Assembly: GCA_022385755.1 (NCBI GenBank)
Contig: MU278352.1
Span: 310,001 to 374,000, forward strand
Length of the DNA: 64,000 nt
Source: Trametopsis cervina
Lineage: Eukaryota; Basidiomycota; Agaricomycetes; Polyporales; Irpicaceae
Reading direction: 5' to 3'
Shown here: positions 22,899 to 34,673 of the stretch, piece after piece
Position numbering within the stretch: the first letter of the stretch is position 1
Layout: each line of letters opens with the position of its first letter
Notes under the pieces: generated by a model
What the model was told of the DNA's origin: nothing
Seen by the model: the letters and a program-made list of their open reading frames with translations, nothing else
Databases searched by the model: none
Translations under genes and position numbers: made by a program

Positions 22899-25556
22899 TT
22901 ATAGTGCGTCGAAGTTGATATGATGCGAAGCCTTTCTTCTTTCGAGCTCGTCCGCTCTCTGTGAAGTAGTTAGATTACCATCCCATACAGGTGACTGGGA
23001 CGTAACTCACCTTCTCATTGAGATGGAGTACAAACACAATGACTGCTAGGATAATGGTTGCTGCAACCACACTAAGCGTCACCCAAGGAATCCATTCTCC
23101 GGGGCGAAGGTACAGTTCCTTCCTCCAGGGCCCATCCGCATCTATGGAAGGGATAATCACGACCTTGGAGTTAGGGATTACACCCTCCATGTTAATGTAG
23201 TGCTCCTCGCTATGTTTGGTCGATCCAACAAACAGGTTCTCGATGTAGTTATTTGTACGCCCAAGACCGAAATATGAGTACGGAGTAAGCAGTGACTGGT
23301 AACTGGTCTGCGGAAGCTGGCCAACTATACAAAGACGGATGAGCGATGTTATCCGGGTGTGAGGTGAACCATCCCACCTGCCGCAGCGGACCGTCCTCCA
23401 GCTGTATCCAGAACGGTGTATTTATAGGTTGCCCCAGAATAGCTCACACCAAACGGCTAATGGAAACGGATGAGCATGCTAACGTGGCAAGTGCGTGTTG
23501 AACACTTACATGATAAATACCGCTTCCGTTGGGGTAGTTACATATCCCGCTTCCACAAGCACCATTTAGTACTGCAAGACATAATGATGCGGCAAGTCAG
23601 CATGTGCTTGCCCTATAGGCAGTCATGTACGTACCGATCGCTTTGAGGAAGAAAGCGTCGTAGTAGAAGTTGTTCTGAACAAACATGATGTTGCCTTGCC
23701 CTTGAGAGCCTGTGCGCTGCACCATAAAATCGAGAGATCCCTATAATAGACTTCAGCAGCAAGCCCCATTGGAAGTTCAAGCGGGCTTACGTCTTCATCC
23801 ATATCCAGGAAGGCAACCGCTCTCGCATCTTTGATGGCAGCCAACACTTCGCCTCCCTTCTGCAGTACACTCCAGCCTCTCCGGCCCCTGCCGTTCGATC
23901 CACAACCTGGTGTATTTTTGCCACAGGGTACAGAGTACGCCAGCTGTGGTGTTCGGTCGCTGCGGGTACCAGTTCCTGACGCTAGGATGGCGACCATATC
24001 AGGGAAACCGTCTTGGTTGACATCACCGAGTTTGATAGGTATTGGTGTAGCTGGGTTCTGGGATACGTCCGATACCAGAAGAAACTGTGCTGAGCCTGTG
24101 CTAGCGGGAAATATGTCTGTCACAGGGACCTGCACGAAGTCCTATATGGGAGCACTAAGTACGAGTATGGTAGCAATAAATAATAATGACACGTACTGCG
24201 TTATCAGTGCTTTGCGAGAAGTCGAACCGGAAGTCAGGGTCGGCAGTACAGAGTTCATCTGGTCTTCGGCACGCCGTCTTTCCCTTTTGGGGGCTACTGG
24301 TTGTCGACGAACAGAGAGGTAGTTGTTTGTTATAAGCGATATTGATTTTACAGCCTATACCAATGCCCGTGGTTCTTGAGACAGAGTCACAGGTTACGAA
24401 TAGCATGTCTATAGTTCCGTCTCGGTCTATATATATGCACGTGTCAGCGTATGTTCCTGACGTCATTCTGAGACATACCGATATCGCCAAAAGTCACTGA
24501 CTGGAAGCCACTTGGGAACCGTCCCGTTTGTGCAAGCTCAAATCCGTTAGCTTTGTTGTTCGTCCATATTTGATAGTAATGGTCGCTCCCATTGTCCTCG
24601 TCGCACACAAGGAACAGGTCTATGGAATCGAATTCAGAGAATGAACCGACATGCAGAGAGGGAAACTTGCCGGCTAGGCAGTCCCCGTTTAGGTCTACGG
24701 CAGCATTGCTATGAGGGTTTGACAGCTTGCACTGAGGACCTTTCAACTTTGGGTTCGTGCTGCGGGAATCAAACACTGAGTGAACTTCGCGTGTCTATAT
24801 CGCAGTGCTCCCACGTACACCTCGAAAACCGGGGAGTGCGCGACAGAGCTATTCCACACATTGCTCCAAACTTGAAACGGCCCACTCAAGGTACTTGAGG
24901 GGACTGTTCCGAAAAGGTCAATCTTCAGGTCACCGTTGGTATCCACAGGTATTGGTTGCGATAGTGAAGAGGCAGGAGCGGCAACAGGGTCGGTAGCTTC
25001 CAAGGGTTCAATGCCTGAGGTGCAGATATAATGCGGAGGGGGGGACTCACAAAATCCTCCCTCTGGAAGGCCGACATAGACATGCAGACCCAACTGATTT
25101 GATACTCGATCCTCACTCATCACAAGGATGTCCAGCTTCCCATCCTGCGTGAAGTCACCCGGAACTGCATTGTATACTTTCTGTGAATGTTGAAACGACG
25201 TGGCTTTGGAGAAGGTGTACTTGTCTTATGCGCATTAGCTAAGACTTAACAAAACGATCGCGAAGTACGTACCGTGATTCCAGAGGTAGATGGTCAACGT
25301 CTGCTGATCCTGCCCTAATGCGAGGAGGTCCAAACTGCATATTCTTAGCTCTGCTCAGATAGATTTTATTGTCTCTTCATACTCACAACTGGTCTCCGTT
25401 GAAATCACCGTACGCGATTATTCGGTCATTATCGTTGACACCCATGGAGCCTGCCTTAAGCAGCGAGTTACCGCTGAATCGCTTGGGCGGGAACGGCCAT
25501 ATTGCGTTGCTTGGCAAAGCAAGGCAAGCTGCGAGAAGTAGGGCTAACGCGAGCAT
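22899..25556 (-). CDS. FG-GAP repeat membrane protein, ITFG1/TIP homologue
   Basis: Related to the animal T-cell immunomodulatory protein, a type I membrane protein with an integrin-alpha-like beta-propeller; its fungal role is not known. Starts with a signal peptide (MLALALLLAACLALPSNA), then WPFPPKRFSG. FG-GAP units carry calcium-loop-like motifs: DRIIAYGDFNGDQ near 25400, IPVDTNGDLKIDLFG near 24930, and IKLGDVNQDGFPDMVAILAS near 24010. Late in the protein come WIPWVTLSVVAATIILAVIV (membrane helix) and HLNEK, then the last exon RADELERRKASHHINFDAL, which closely follows the C-terminus of animal TIP. More than ten exons are present, and the protein is about 600 residues. Confidence 0.88.
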
Positions 25557-25775
25557 AGACACATCAAAGCGTACACCAATAAGAGGATGTGAAGTAGAGG
25601 TGGTCGAAGTAAGAAATACGATCCGGATCCCGCTGCGGTGCTCAGCTACCAAACGGGCGCTCCGCAGAGCGTAAACTGCGCGATTCCAGAGTACATGTGT
25701 TTTCCTGAGCCTCCAGAGGCTGTTTTACAACGATTACGATATGTATTGTAAAGAGGAATTTACACGTGTCTATAT

Positions 25776-27051
25776 CTACATAGGCTGCATGGGCATATAG
25801 CCCGGTCCACCAGGCGGCGGGGGAGGCATCATAGGCATCATACCTGGTACACCGCCAGGTTGACCGAACCCAGGAGGTGGCGGCGGAGGCATAAATCCAG
25901 CAGCAGGGTTGTAAACTTGCATGTTCGAAGGCGGAGGAGGCATTCCCATGGGCATTCCAGGCATACCTCCCATTTGCATTTGCATAGGAGCGACAATCGT
26001 CTGCTGCGGTGTAAACCCGGGAGGGGGAGGTGGTTGTGCTAACGCACCGGCGAACTGGCCTTGATACGGGCCCTGATAACCTGCCATTGGTGGTCGCGCC
26101 CCAAAGGCCATAGGTGCCGGAGGAGGTCGTGCTCCTACAGGAAGCGCATTGTTTTTGCGAGCTTGCGCTGCGAGTAGACGTTCTGCTGGGGTACCGTGGC
26201 GTTCGCCCTTCCCTTCCTTCTTGAAAGCGTATTGCACCGTGATGGCTTTGTTCATCAGGAATTGTCCGTTCATGGATTCAATGGCCGCGTCGGAAGATTC
26301 GAAATCTGTGTAAGACACAAAGCCATATCCTTTTGACTGTCCAGTGCCGGGGTCGCGAGCAATCTAAAAACGTTCATGTCAGCATGACTAAGATGCAAGT
26401 GAAGTGAGAGTATAGTGACGTACCTTGGCGGTGGTAGCCATTACTCCGAACGCGCTGAACGTGTCGTATAATAATCTCTCGTCCACATTCTCATCCAGGT
26501 TCCCAATGAAAAGATTTGCTCCCACATCCAGTTGCTTTTTGTCGGATGACGCCTGTACAACCGAGGGTGCAAGTCAGCGAATGTCAATGTGTAAGAAGCA
26601 AACGGGGAAGGGGCGGATGTATCATAGACAGTGATGCATAAACACGGCGTTCATGAGCAATAGACCTGCGACGAACCTTGTTAACCCTTATTGGTTTACC
26701 CCATAACTTGATTTGATTCATTATCTTACATGCATATTCAGCATCTTCCTCCGTCAGGAATTCACAAAACCCATAGCCTTGGTGCGCCATAGATATTCGG
26801 TCCTTTGGGAGATGAACGTTAACTATCCAAAGTAATTGCATCAACACATCGCGCTCTGTCCAGTGCCACTGGATACTGACCTACTGGCCCCGCTTGCAGC
26901 ATTAACTCCCAAATGAGGGCGTCAGAACATCTCTCGTCGAGGTTACCCTAGTCGGGACACATTGTCATTAGATAGTTTCAGTCTACATAGCATTACTACT
27001 CACTAGATACACTGTTGCCTCTTGATTTCTGTCGTCTTGTGGTCGAGACAT
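25776..27051 (-). CDS. splicing factor 3b subunit 4 (Hsh49/SAP49)
   Basis: U2 snRNP subunit that contacts pre-mRNA near the branch site. Starts [21 protein letters not shown]1 includes [39 protein letters not shown] and [13 protein letters not shown]2 includes [40 protein letters not shown] and [18 protein letters not shown], then [15 protein letters not shown]. The C-terminus is a Pro/Gly/Met-rich tail (repeated MPPPPP) to MPMQPM and stop. About five exons. This order and the [11 protein letters not shown] motif are specific for SF3B4. Confidence 0.95.
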
Positions 27052-27539
27052 GGTCGAAGTTTCGGGCCAACTCACGATGTTCAAGCGCTCACAAGGGTTC
27101 TACATACTTTCTCACGGCTGATTGCACACTCAGCTGAATAACATGCGGACTTGCTCATTGAGAACTATCAGTTCAGTCTACTCTATCACATAGTCATAGC
27201 CACCGCGATATATCCAGAACAGAACAGCGGTTGAAACAAGGGACTGACACGCCAAAGTCTTGACTGGCGGTGTGAACACCCGCAAAACCCAATTCCGGCT
27301 ACAGACTACAGAACACGAAATCAAAAGTTGAAAGAGGCGCATGCTAGAAACTTCAACCCGTGCGACAGAGAGAAAGAGAATTGGTAAAGTTATTGGTTGG
27401 TTGCGTGTAGTTTAACAACGTGAGACGGGCAAGCAGATAGACGGAATGGGATATATCGATAAATCGTGTTGATGGCTGAACAAGACTGTCGTGAATGAAG
27501 TGGAACCAGAGCTAATAAAACGCCTGTTATCGTCATGTC
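27052..27539. other. gap between SF3B4 start and CDC42 stop
   Basis: SF3B4 promoter and CDC42 3' region; no further coding signal. Confidence 0.5.
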
Positions 27540-28349
27540 TTAGACAACAACACACTTCGGTCCCTTCTTCTTCGTGACGGGTGGCTCTAGCGCGGCCACA
27601 ATAGCCTAGTTGCAGAAAGGTTAATGCGCGTCAATGTGTCGTGCACAGCCCTTAGGCACGCACCTCATCGAATACGTTCTTCAAGCCCTTCTGTGTGAGC
27701 GCCGAACACTCAACGTACTTCACGGCGCCGAGTTCTCTCGCAAGCCTCTCACCCGCATCGGAGGTAACAGGTCTTTGCTTCTGTCTCTGCAGCTTCTCCA
27801 AGACCTGGGGGTCATCTCGCAGATCAATCTGCGTGCCGACGATAAGGCAAGGGACTCCGGGGCAGTGGTGGTGCACCTCGGGGAACCACTTCTCCTTAAC
27901 GTTCTCAAACGACGCGGGGGAAGTTACACTGAAGCAGACCAGGAAAACATCCGTTTGAGGATATGATAGCGGACGAAGACGATCGTAATCTTCTTGACCT
28001 GTTGGGGGGAAAATGGAACCGTACCAGTCAGCGACTTATGACCGGAGGGACAGCAGCTTGTCGTACCGGCGGTATCGAATAGACCCAGCGTGTAGGGATC
28101 ATCACCAATCATTACCGTCACAGCATAGTTGTCGAAAACCTGTAAGAGTCTGGGTTGGGTTGTAGTTGAGATGATTAGGGGGCATAGCTCACGGTCGGAA
28201 CGTATTCACTAGGGAATTTGTTCGTCGTGTACGATATCAGGAGACAAGTCTGTAGTTGAGATGAGCAAGTGGGGTGGCGAGCTATGCTTAGACATGCGCA
28301 CCTTGCCGACAGCACCATCTCCAACCACTACACACTTGATTGTTTGCAT
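27540..28349 (-). CDS. CDC42: Rho-family GTPase CDC42
   Basis: Master regulator of cell polarity and actin. Exon 1 is [16 protein letters not shown], followed by [88 protein letters not shown] and [16 protein letters not shown]. The tail is [10 protein letters not shown] and TAA, a polybasic CaaX prenylation signal ending in Val. Introns follow AVGK and VPT. All nucleotide-binding motifs are intact. The effector region and TQKGLKNVF mark it as Cdc42 rather than Rac. Length is about 190 residues. Confidence 0.95.
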
Positions 28350-29135
28350 TTCAACTCGGGTATTCTATAGAGTCAAGTATCGAGACTGGCGAAGGTTCAG
28401 ACAGAAGTCAGTAAGCGTAAATTGGAGGTTCAACATGCATAGAAGCGCGTGTAAGAAGAGTCCAGCGGTCTGATACGACAGTTTGACGTGGTATGATGTC
28501 CGCACGCCGTTTCGCAGCCCGGACAGCTTCATGATACGTTGGCTGAGGCACCTACTTTGTTGTCTGAAGTATCGTAAGAAGTAGTAGCAGGCTTGCGTAG
28601 GTCGTGTGTTGGTTGGTGGTAAGTGCCAGGAGTATTTTATGTCTCGGAGTGAACCACGAGTTTGGCGGGGTAACCTAAGTTATGCTATCCGTTATTGGGG
28701 ATCCCGCTATTTTGGATTCCGAGTATCGTACAAACCTCTGAACAGAAACAATAACCACTGCTGAGTACCTCGTCGGCGACGCTGGGTGGAGGAGTAAAGA
28801 AGTGGTCGACTGTCTTCAGACTAGCTGCCTCAAGGACGCCTAGTAACGAATGCGGATCGCTTCACTGCCATTCGAGGATGGCCTGCCCTAAACTACAGTC
28901 ACACTATAGTCGTCAATAACATTACTGATAAGGTAACTAACCGTGCTGATATCATAAGCGATGTTTGTTATCATCTTAACAACACAAACCATAAGGGTAT
29001 TATAAGCCCCCATTTCAGGGGTCGTAACCACCGCTGCGCACAATCAAATCTGGGTGACTGCCGAAAGCCACCATAAAGGTAAACCAAGTCTCACAACTAT
29101 TCACATAACTACTATGATATGTAGATGCCTGCTGT
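28350..29135. other. gap upstream of CDC42
   Basis: About 790 bp between the CDC42 start and the stop of the WD40 gene, which lies on the same strand. No open frame with coding character; likely holds the CDC42 promoter and leader. Confidence 0.55.
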
Positions 29136-32100
29136 TCACCAGGCAGTCCGGGTCCCATTACCGTCAGCCGGAGGTTGAGAGAACCAGGTCAACTGTCCTT
29201 GCCGCGTGCCTGTGAGGATATGCCCTTCCGCAGCTTGACCGCCATCGAAGCACTAGATAGAAGGCGTCAGCGCCTTGTGCCCTTGCATCAATACACGTTA
29301 CTTACAGACACGGCTTGTACAGTGTGATCTGTCCGCGTGGAAAACATGCGTTGTTAATTGAGTGTGGGAGTTCGAGTAACTCTAAGCCAAATTCGTACCT
29401 TCTCCATGTACCAGCCCATGAATCACCTCTCCACTTTTCCTGTCCCATACCATGATGCAGCCTTGTGCCGCACCAAAAAGCAGGCGTTGTCCACGAGCGG
29501 CGAACATGGCACCAAAATCATAAGAGACATCGGTCTGCGGGTCGGACTCCTTGAGAGTATAAACCTGCTCGACCTTGCCTTTCTGGTCGTCTTGAGAGAT
29601 GTTAACCAGATGGCTACGGCCACCAGTCTGGGCTGCCAATGCATGGCTTCCCCTTGGATCAACGTCCAAGGTGTATCTATGTTTCATGCATCAGTCATTG
29701 CACCGAATGGATACTACCATCATTGGACTGACACTTTCGATTTCATAAACGAATACGCCCGTAGAGTTCCATTTGGAACCTGGCAATACCAGCTAGAGAG
29801 GCGATTGAGACACGATTGTCCGGCTCACGTCTAAATGTCTACTCACAGAACTCCGTCCGTGGTTCCGCCAATCAGGGCTTCGCCGTCTTCGACAAACTTG
29901 ATCGCTGTAACGTTTTGCCTTAATATAGAACGTTGCGGAAGCCAGGTCCCTGAATAGTGCAATGTCAGTGTACGATACACGATAGGGAGAAGCTATCAAG
30001 TCGCACCTTTGATAAATAGCCACACTTTCACTCCAGTTCGTGGGTACGCAATGGCAATTCGATCTCGGCCGAAAGCCAAACAGCCCGGATCATCGTCAGC
30101 ACGACGATCAGCGGATGCGTCGAGTATCTTCGCCCATTGCCACTTATTTCCCGCCTAGATAAGCTAGCCGTGAGGAGATGCCAACGTACATAACATATTT
30201 GATACTCACGCTACGAGTCCATGTGCTGACTATGCCGTTTTCACCGAGAGTAATGACACCTGCATCGCGGTCCATCCATGCCACAGCGGTTACTTGCATG
30301 TTATGTGCCAGCTTTGCGAGCTCAGTCCGTGTCTTGGTGCTGAGTATGCGAACACTCTTATCATGACCTAACGAAAAGTGAGATCATTAAAGCCACTGAA
30401 TAGTACGCCGACGTACATGTAACCGCACATAACGAGCCGTCTGAGTTATGATTGATCGTCCGAATGCCGGCGTCACTATCGCTTTGCAGACGAAGCGAAT
30501 AAACTGCTTCGGATGTAGGCCAGTTGAACACCTTCGCACGTCTTGGTTCGGGACTCTGTGATTGAAGGCCTGGAGATCCCATACGCTTGACTCCCATCGA
30601 GGGCGACCAAGTGCCAGACGGTCCCGCAAAAGCAGGTGGCTTAGGCGGTAACGGATGCGCAGAAGATGGTACCGAGCCTATCACAAATTTAGTGACCAAA
30701 GCGACAATATAGTAGTGGAGATTTACCTGGCAATACCGGCGTGTTATGTACTGTAATAGGCGTAGCGTTCGAAGCTGATAGTGGTATGGGGGCACTTGTG
30801 GTCATCATGTTTTGTCCTGGAAGTTCTGACTTAGGAGATTTCATTGGCAGTGGTACGCCGTTTACGTGGGTAGCTATCCGATTGGAGAAGTCAGCAAGCT
30901 ATGTCACGATGGCATGAATTGCGATATAAGCACGGGGGTATCTCGCACACGCAACTGAGAAAGCGGAAGAAGGATTGAGGCACGCACTTGTAGAGTATTC
31001 GTACTCACTTCTAGATTCGTTGTGGTGCACATCGAGCGCTAACGTGGGAGAAGCGAAATTCGCTGTTGGGGTAAACGACCCCGTCGCGCCATTAACAGTA
31101 GCGGGACTATCCACAGAGGGGACGACCGGATTGGATCGTGATGCCGGAACGAAAGAAGTCGCCTTCGCAGACGAGCGGCGACGTGACTTCGGTGTATGAC
31201 CATTCGGCTGTCTACTGTGAGGCCAGCCGTTTCCTATTGGTACAGGTTTCTTTCCTGAAGATGTTGGTGGTGCTGAGGCTGGAGGAGGGGGTACAGATGG
31301 AGAAAAACTATCACGTTGCCAGGGACCTGGCACTGCAGGCCGTATGCCAAGAGGATTCGAGAATGGGTTGGTTGGTACGTACGACGATTGTGGCTTAGAA
31401 TCTGGGGGAGGACTTCGCCGTCTGCTCATCGACGGCATATTAATGTGACCATTGGACCATTCGCCCGATGGTGGAGGTGGTGGCGGAGGGCGCACCAAAT
31501 TTGGAGGAAAATTGGGCATCGCCATAGGCGGGAATCGAGCCGGACCCACAGGCAGTTGCAAATCAGGACGTGTAGGGTCATATGCTGCTGTTAAGGAGCT
31601 CATGGGAGCTTGCTGGGGCAAAGGGGGCGCAGGCAGTGTGTCCTCAATTTTGACTTTACTGCTTGAAGGCGCAGCAGAGAATTCTGGAGTAGGAGTTCTG
31701 CGCACTGGAGACCTCCGAACAGGAGGTGAGATGGTGTGACGTGTATGACTCAGTAGGCTATCGAGGGCATTGGTGGTTGGCAAAGGCGAAGGTGTTGATT
31801 TCTGAGACTGTTCAGCTAGCTAATCAGAGATGAGCATAGTACGATGCATGAACTCGCACACGAGAATGAGTGCGCTGTACACCACGTACCTGAATGTCAT
31901 GTAGGCCATTCGTATGGGGCTCCTGAGGGGAGATGTCTGGTGTGCTTTTGACTGAGGAGCTCACAAAGTCGGTCAACAATCCCCCTGATACGAAAGGATT
32001 CGGTACAGTCCTCCGCTTAGGCACATACGGGGTAGCAGAAGGGGTCGGGCTGGGAGTGGGCTTAATCGCGAGATGCTCAGCCTCACCAGCCGAAGTCAAT

Positions 32101-33115
32101 GGGACAGAACTTGGCTTTGAAGCCACTGCAACTGTACCTGGCACATGTGTTGCTGGGACGATTGTCCCAGAGGGGGCACCTGTCAATGGGGTGACGGTAT
32201 CTGATTCAGCAACGTTCACCTGGTCAATGACATGACGTGCAGGCGGAAGAGGCGGCAGTGAAAGGGAGGAAAGTCCAGGTGGATTATCGCTGTCGGGGGA
32301 GAGCGAAAGGGAGGGGATATTTGTCTCAGTGACCAAAGCTTGAGGATGTGGAGGGGAGGTGGACACCCAGAGCCCTGGAGGGGAAAAGGATGTTGATTTT
32401 GTTCCCTCAGGCATATGACGAGCGGGTTCTGGGAGGGGTTCTGGGGAAGGAAGGAGAGGACTGCTTGGCGCAGAGTCCAATTCCATGGGCGATAAACTCC
32501 TTTCATGTTCCGACGAAACGCTATCCTCCTCAGGGGAATTTTCTTCGTCCGGCGGTGGACTATCAGATACACCAGCCTGGATTCCCACTGAAGCATACAC
32601 ACGTGACAACACAGAGGCTGATTTGGATTCTATCACTATTAGATGCAGTCAGGTCTGAAAGAGAGGCGGATATACTCACGAGACTGCGCATTACTTCGCT
32701 TGGACCAGGTCTTGCGCATCTTGGGAGGTAGGGTGTGCGGTAAAGGCGTGGCCGACTCAACCTGAGCGGATTTTGACACATCATCATCCAGGTCAGCGTC
32801 ATCTCCAGTCGACCTGGCTGCAAAGATTACAGGCGTGTCAAGGTACCTGCCATCTGGCGTGGCGACTGCAAGCAGTATCTCCTTTCCTGGCTTGACTTCG
32901 ATTCTCTTCTGGGCAAACAGACTGAAGTATATTGTTGTTGAGTCCGCTTCATCGTCTGATTCTTCTGTGGATATTTCAACCTGGCGCAGGACGACGTGGG
33001 CCTTCTGAGTAGACCCGTGAGGATGAAAGCGCAACTGGCCCTTTACGCCAAGAATTGAGGCCACCGTGGGTTCGCTCGGCTTGCGTGCAACCTTCCTGAC
33101 CTTTGCTTGGTCCAT
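29136..33115 (-). CDS. large WD40-repeat protein with disordered middle
   Basis: Starts MDQAKVRKVARKPSEPTVA. The N-terminal part (33115 to about 32650) is a compact domain with KEILLAVATPDGRYLDTPVI. It is followed by about 500 residues rich in Pro and Ser with no fold (32640 to about 30500; for example PPPPPPSGEWSNGHINMPS). Then come WD40-type blades: EAVYSLRLQSDSDAGIRTIN, DKSVRILSTKTRTELAKLAH, VTAVAWMDRDAGVITLGENG, LAFGRDRIAIAYPRTGVKVW and GAAQGCIMVWDRKSGEVIHG. The last exon has CFDGGQAAEGHILTGTRQGQ and ends RTAW and TGA. About ten exons; more than 1,000 residues. It resembles fungal WD40 proteins of unknown role; no specific complex could be assigned. Confidence 0.8.
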
Positions 33116-33496
33116 ATAGAGAGCCTAAAAATGACTCTTGCGACTTCAAAATGAATGGGGCGTGTTCAGCATGAAGAACAGTGACGAGAATGCGAAATTC
33201 TAAAGTGAAAGGTCAGATTAAGCGCCTACGTTCCAATTCTAGATTGCCTTGCTGGCACGTGCACAACTTTGTGGCACTCGGAAACTACCGTCACTAGTAC
33301 ACCGCTGGCAACGTACAGGACTGTAGCCATGACTTGGACATCTTGGATCTGACGTTAACAGTGACATCTTGACGCGCATATCAAGCACGCGGCCTGTTCT
33401 GCAAACAAGTCTCCGGAAAAAAGTGCCTCGCCCATGCTGATATTTTATGGCATAACCCAGGATCATTGGGCCATTGCAGTTACACATACGTGCTAT
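33116..33496. other. gap between WD40 gene and AhpD-like gene
   Basis: 380 bp; the WD40 promoter and the 3' end of the upstream minus-strand gene. Nothing else seen. Confidence 0.5.
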
Positions 33497-34474
33497 CTAT
33501 TGCACCTCTGGGACAGCTTCCCTCCACTTTATCCCTGATTTCTCTGCCACCTCTATGGCAATTTGTCTGACAGCCTTCGCTTCCTCCAAGGTAGCACCGC
33601 CATGTTGAGCATTGGCGAGATGCCACCCGATTTGTCGCGGTGTATCCATTGCAATAAGAGCAGCAACCAGGATATATGAAACTTCGACACGCGTGAAAAC
33701 ATCAGTGGCCCCATACGTGATACCATATCCGACATTATTTGAGAACCAGCCTAGCAGAAGTCAGACCTATCCGTCATACCAATATCATTGGCGCTCACCC
33801 ATGTCTGGATAGATATCGTCTAGGAGATTCTGAACTGTGTCTGCAGTGTCGCGATACATGCCTCTAAAGAGTTTTTCTCCGTCGCGGGCATAATCTTCCA
33901 TAGTAGCATTTTTGTTTCTGGCGATCGCACTGTAACGGTGTATATGAATGGTATAGTGATAGTCCCTACCTTAGGGTTTCTTTATCTCTGAGATCTTCAG
34001 GCATTACTTCATGCAGAGCGATAAGAGAATTGATTGCCTGTTCGATGCGTTAGTCTGCAGTGAGCAATTTCCAGCCAATATATACCGCCTTACCCGAGAA
34101 TAACCTCCCGTCAACCCTCCTTTTAGGATACCTTCTCTCATTCGGCGTGCAAGCAACAGCTGCTCCTGATGAGCAGCTTCCGCTGATTTATTCCCTGCTT
34201 GTGCATCTTTTAGGTCCCGAAGAGCGTGTTGCCAAACGAGGGGGACGCCTTCGGGCCTATTACTAGATCCGTACGCAACAGCTGCAATGAAGTACCAAGG
34301 ATTCTGGAGCACAGCACTGCTACCACGAACTGCATCCCGTAAGGGATATAGAGACTTCAAGTGGGAGAGAAACTCGGTAGCTGCGATTGCGCTCATGCTA
34401 CTCGACGATGGTGGTGAGGCCGAAACCAACAACGTGTTTGAGGTGGCGTGTGACTCACCAAAGATGTCTGCCAT
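33497..34474 (-). CDS. AhpD/carboxymuconolactone decarboxylase-like protein
   Basis: All-helical protein. The first exon is MADIFGESHATSNT, followed by exons giving FLSHLKSLYPLRDAVRGSSA, LQNPWYFIAAVAYGSSNRPE, GVPLVWQHALRDL and RRMREGILKGGLTGGYSRAI, then GYGITYGATDVFTRVEVSYI, LVAALIAMDTPRQIGWHLAN and AQHGGATLEEAKAVRQIAIE. The stop TAG is at 33497. The motif GWHLANA..GGATLEE is that of the carboxymuconolactone-decarboxylase fold. The Cys-x-x-Cys of true AhpD peroxidases is absent, so peroxidase activity is unlikely. Fungal members have no firm function. About five exons and 255 residues. An internal ATG (MSAIAATEF) is an alternative start. Confidence 0.75.
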
Positions 34475-34673
34475 CAGAACCCTGACCGCCAGTAAACCGA
34501 ATTCGAATGACTACTGTGCTTGCCTTATTTGGCCACGAGTGTGGTGCTCCCCGCAATACGATGATTGCAATAACGTCAATTCCTGAGACGAACAAAGGGT
34601 TTGCTCAATCATAAGAAGGGGAGGGAGAACAAATTTTGTACAAAATAACAAAGGATAACGGGAAAACACTTGT

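Noticed and set aside
32155..32175. Small inverted repeat CTGGGAC..GTCCCAG
   Set aside because: A 7-bp stem within the coding part of the WD40 gene; expected by chance.
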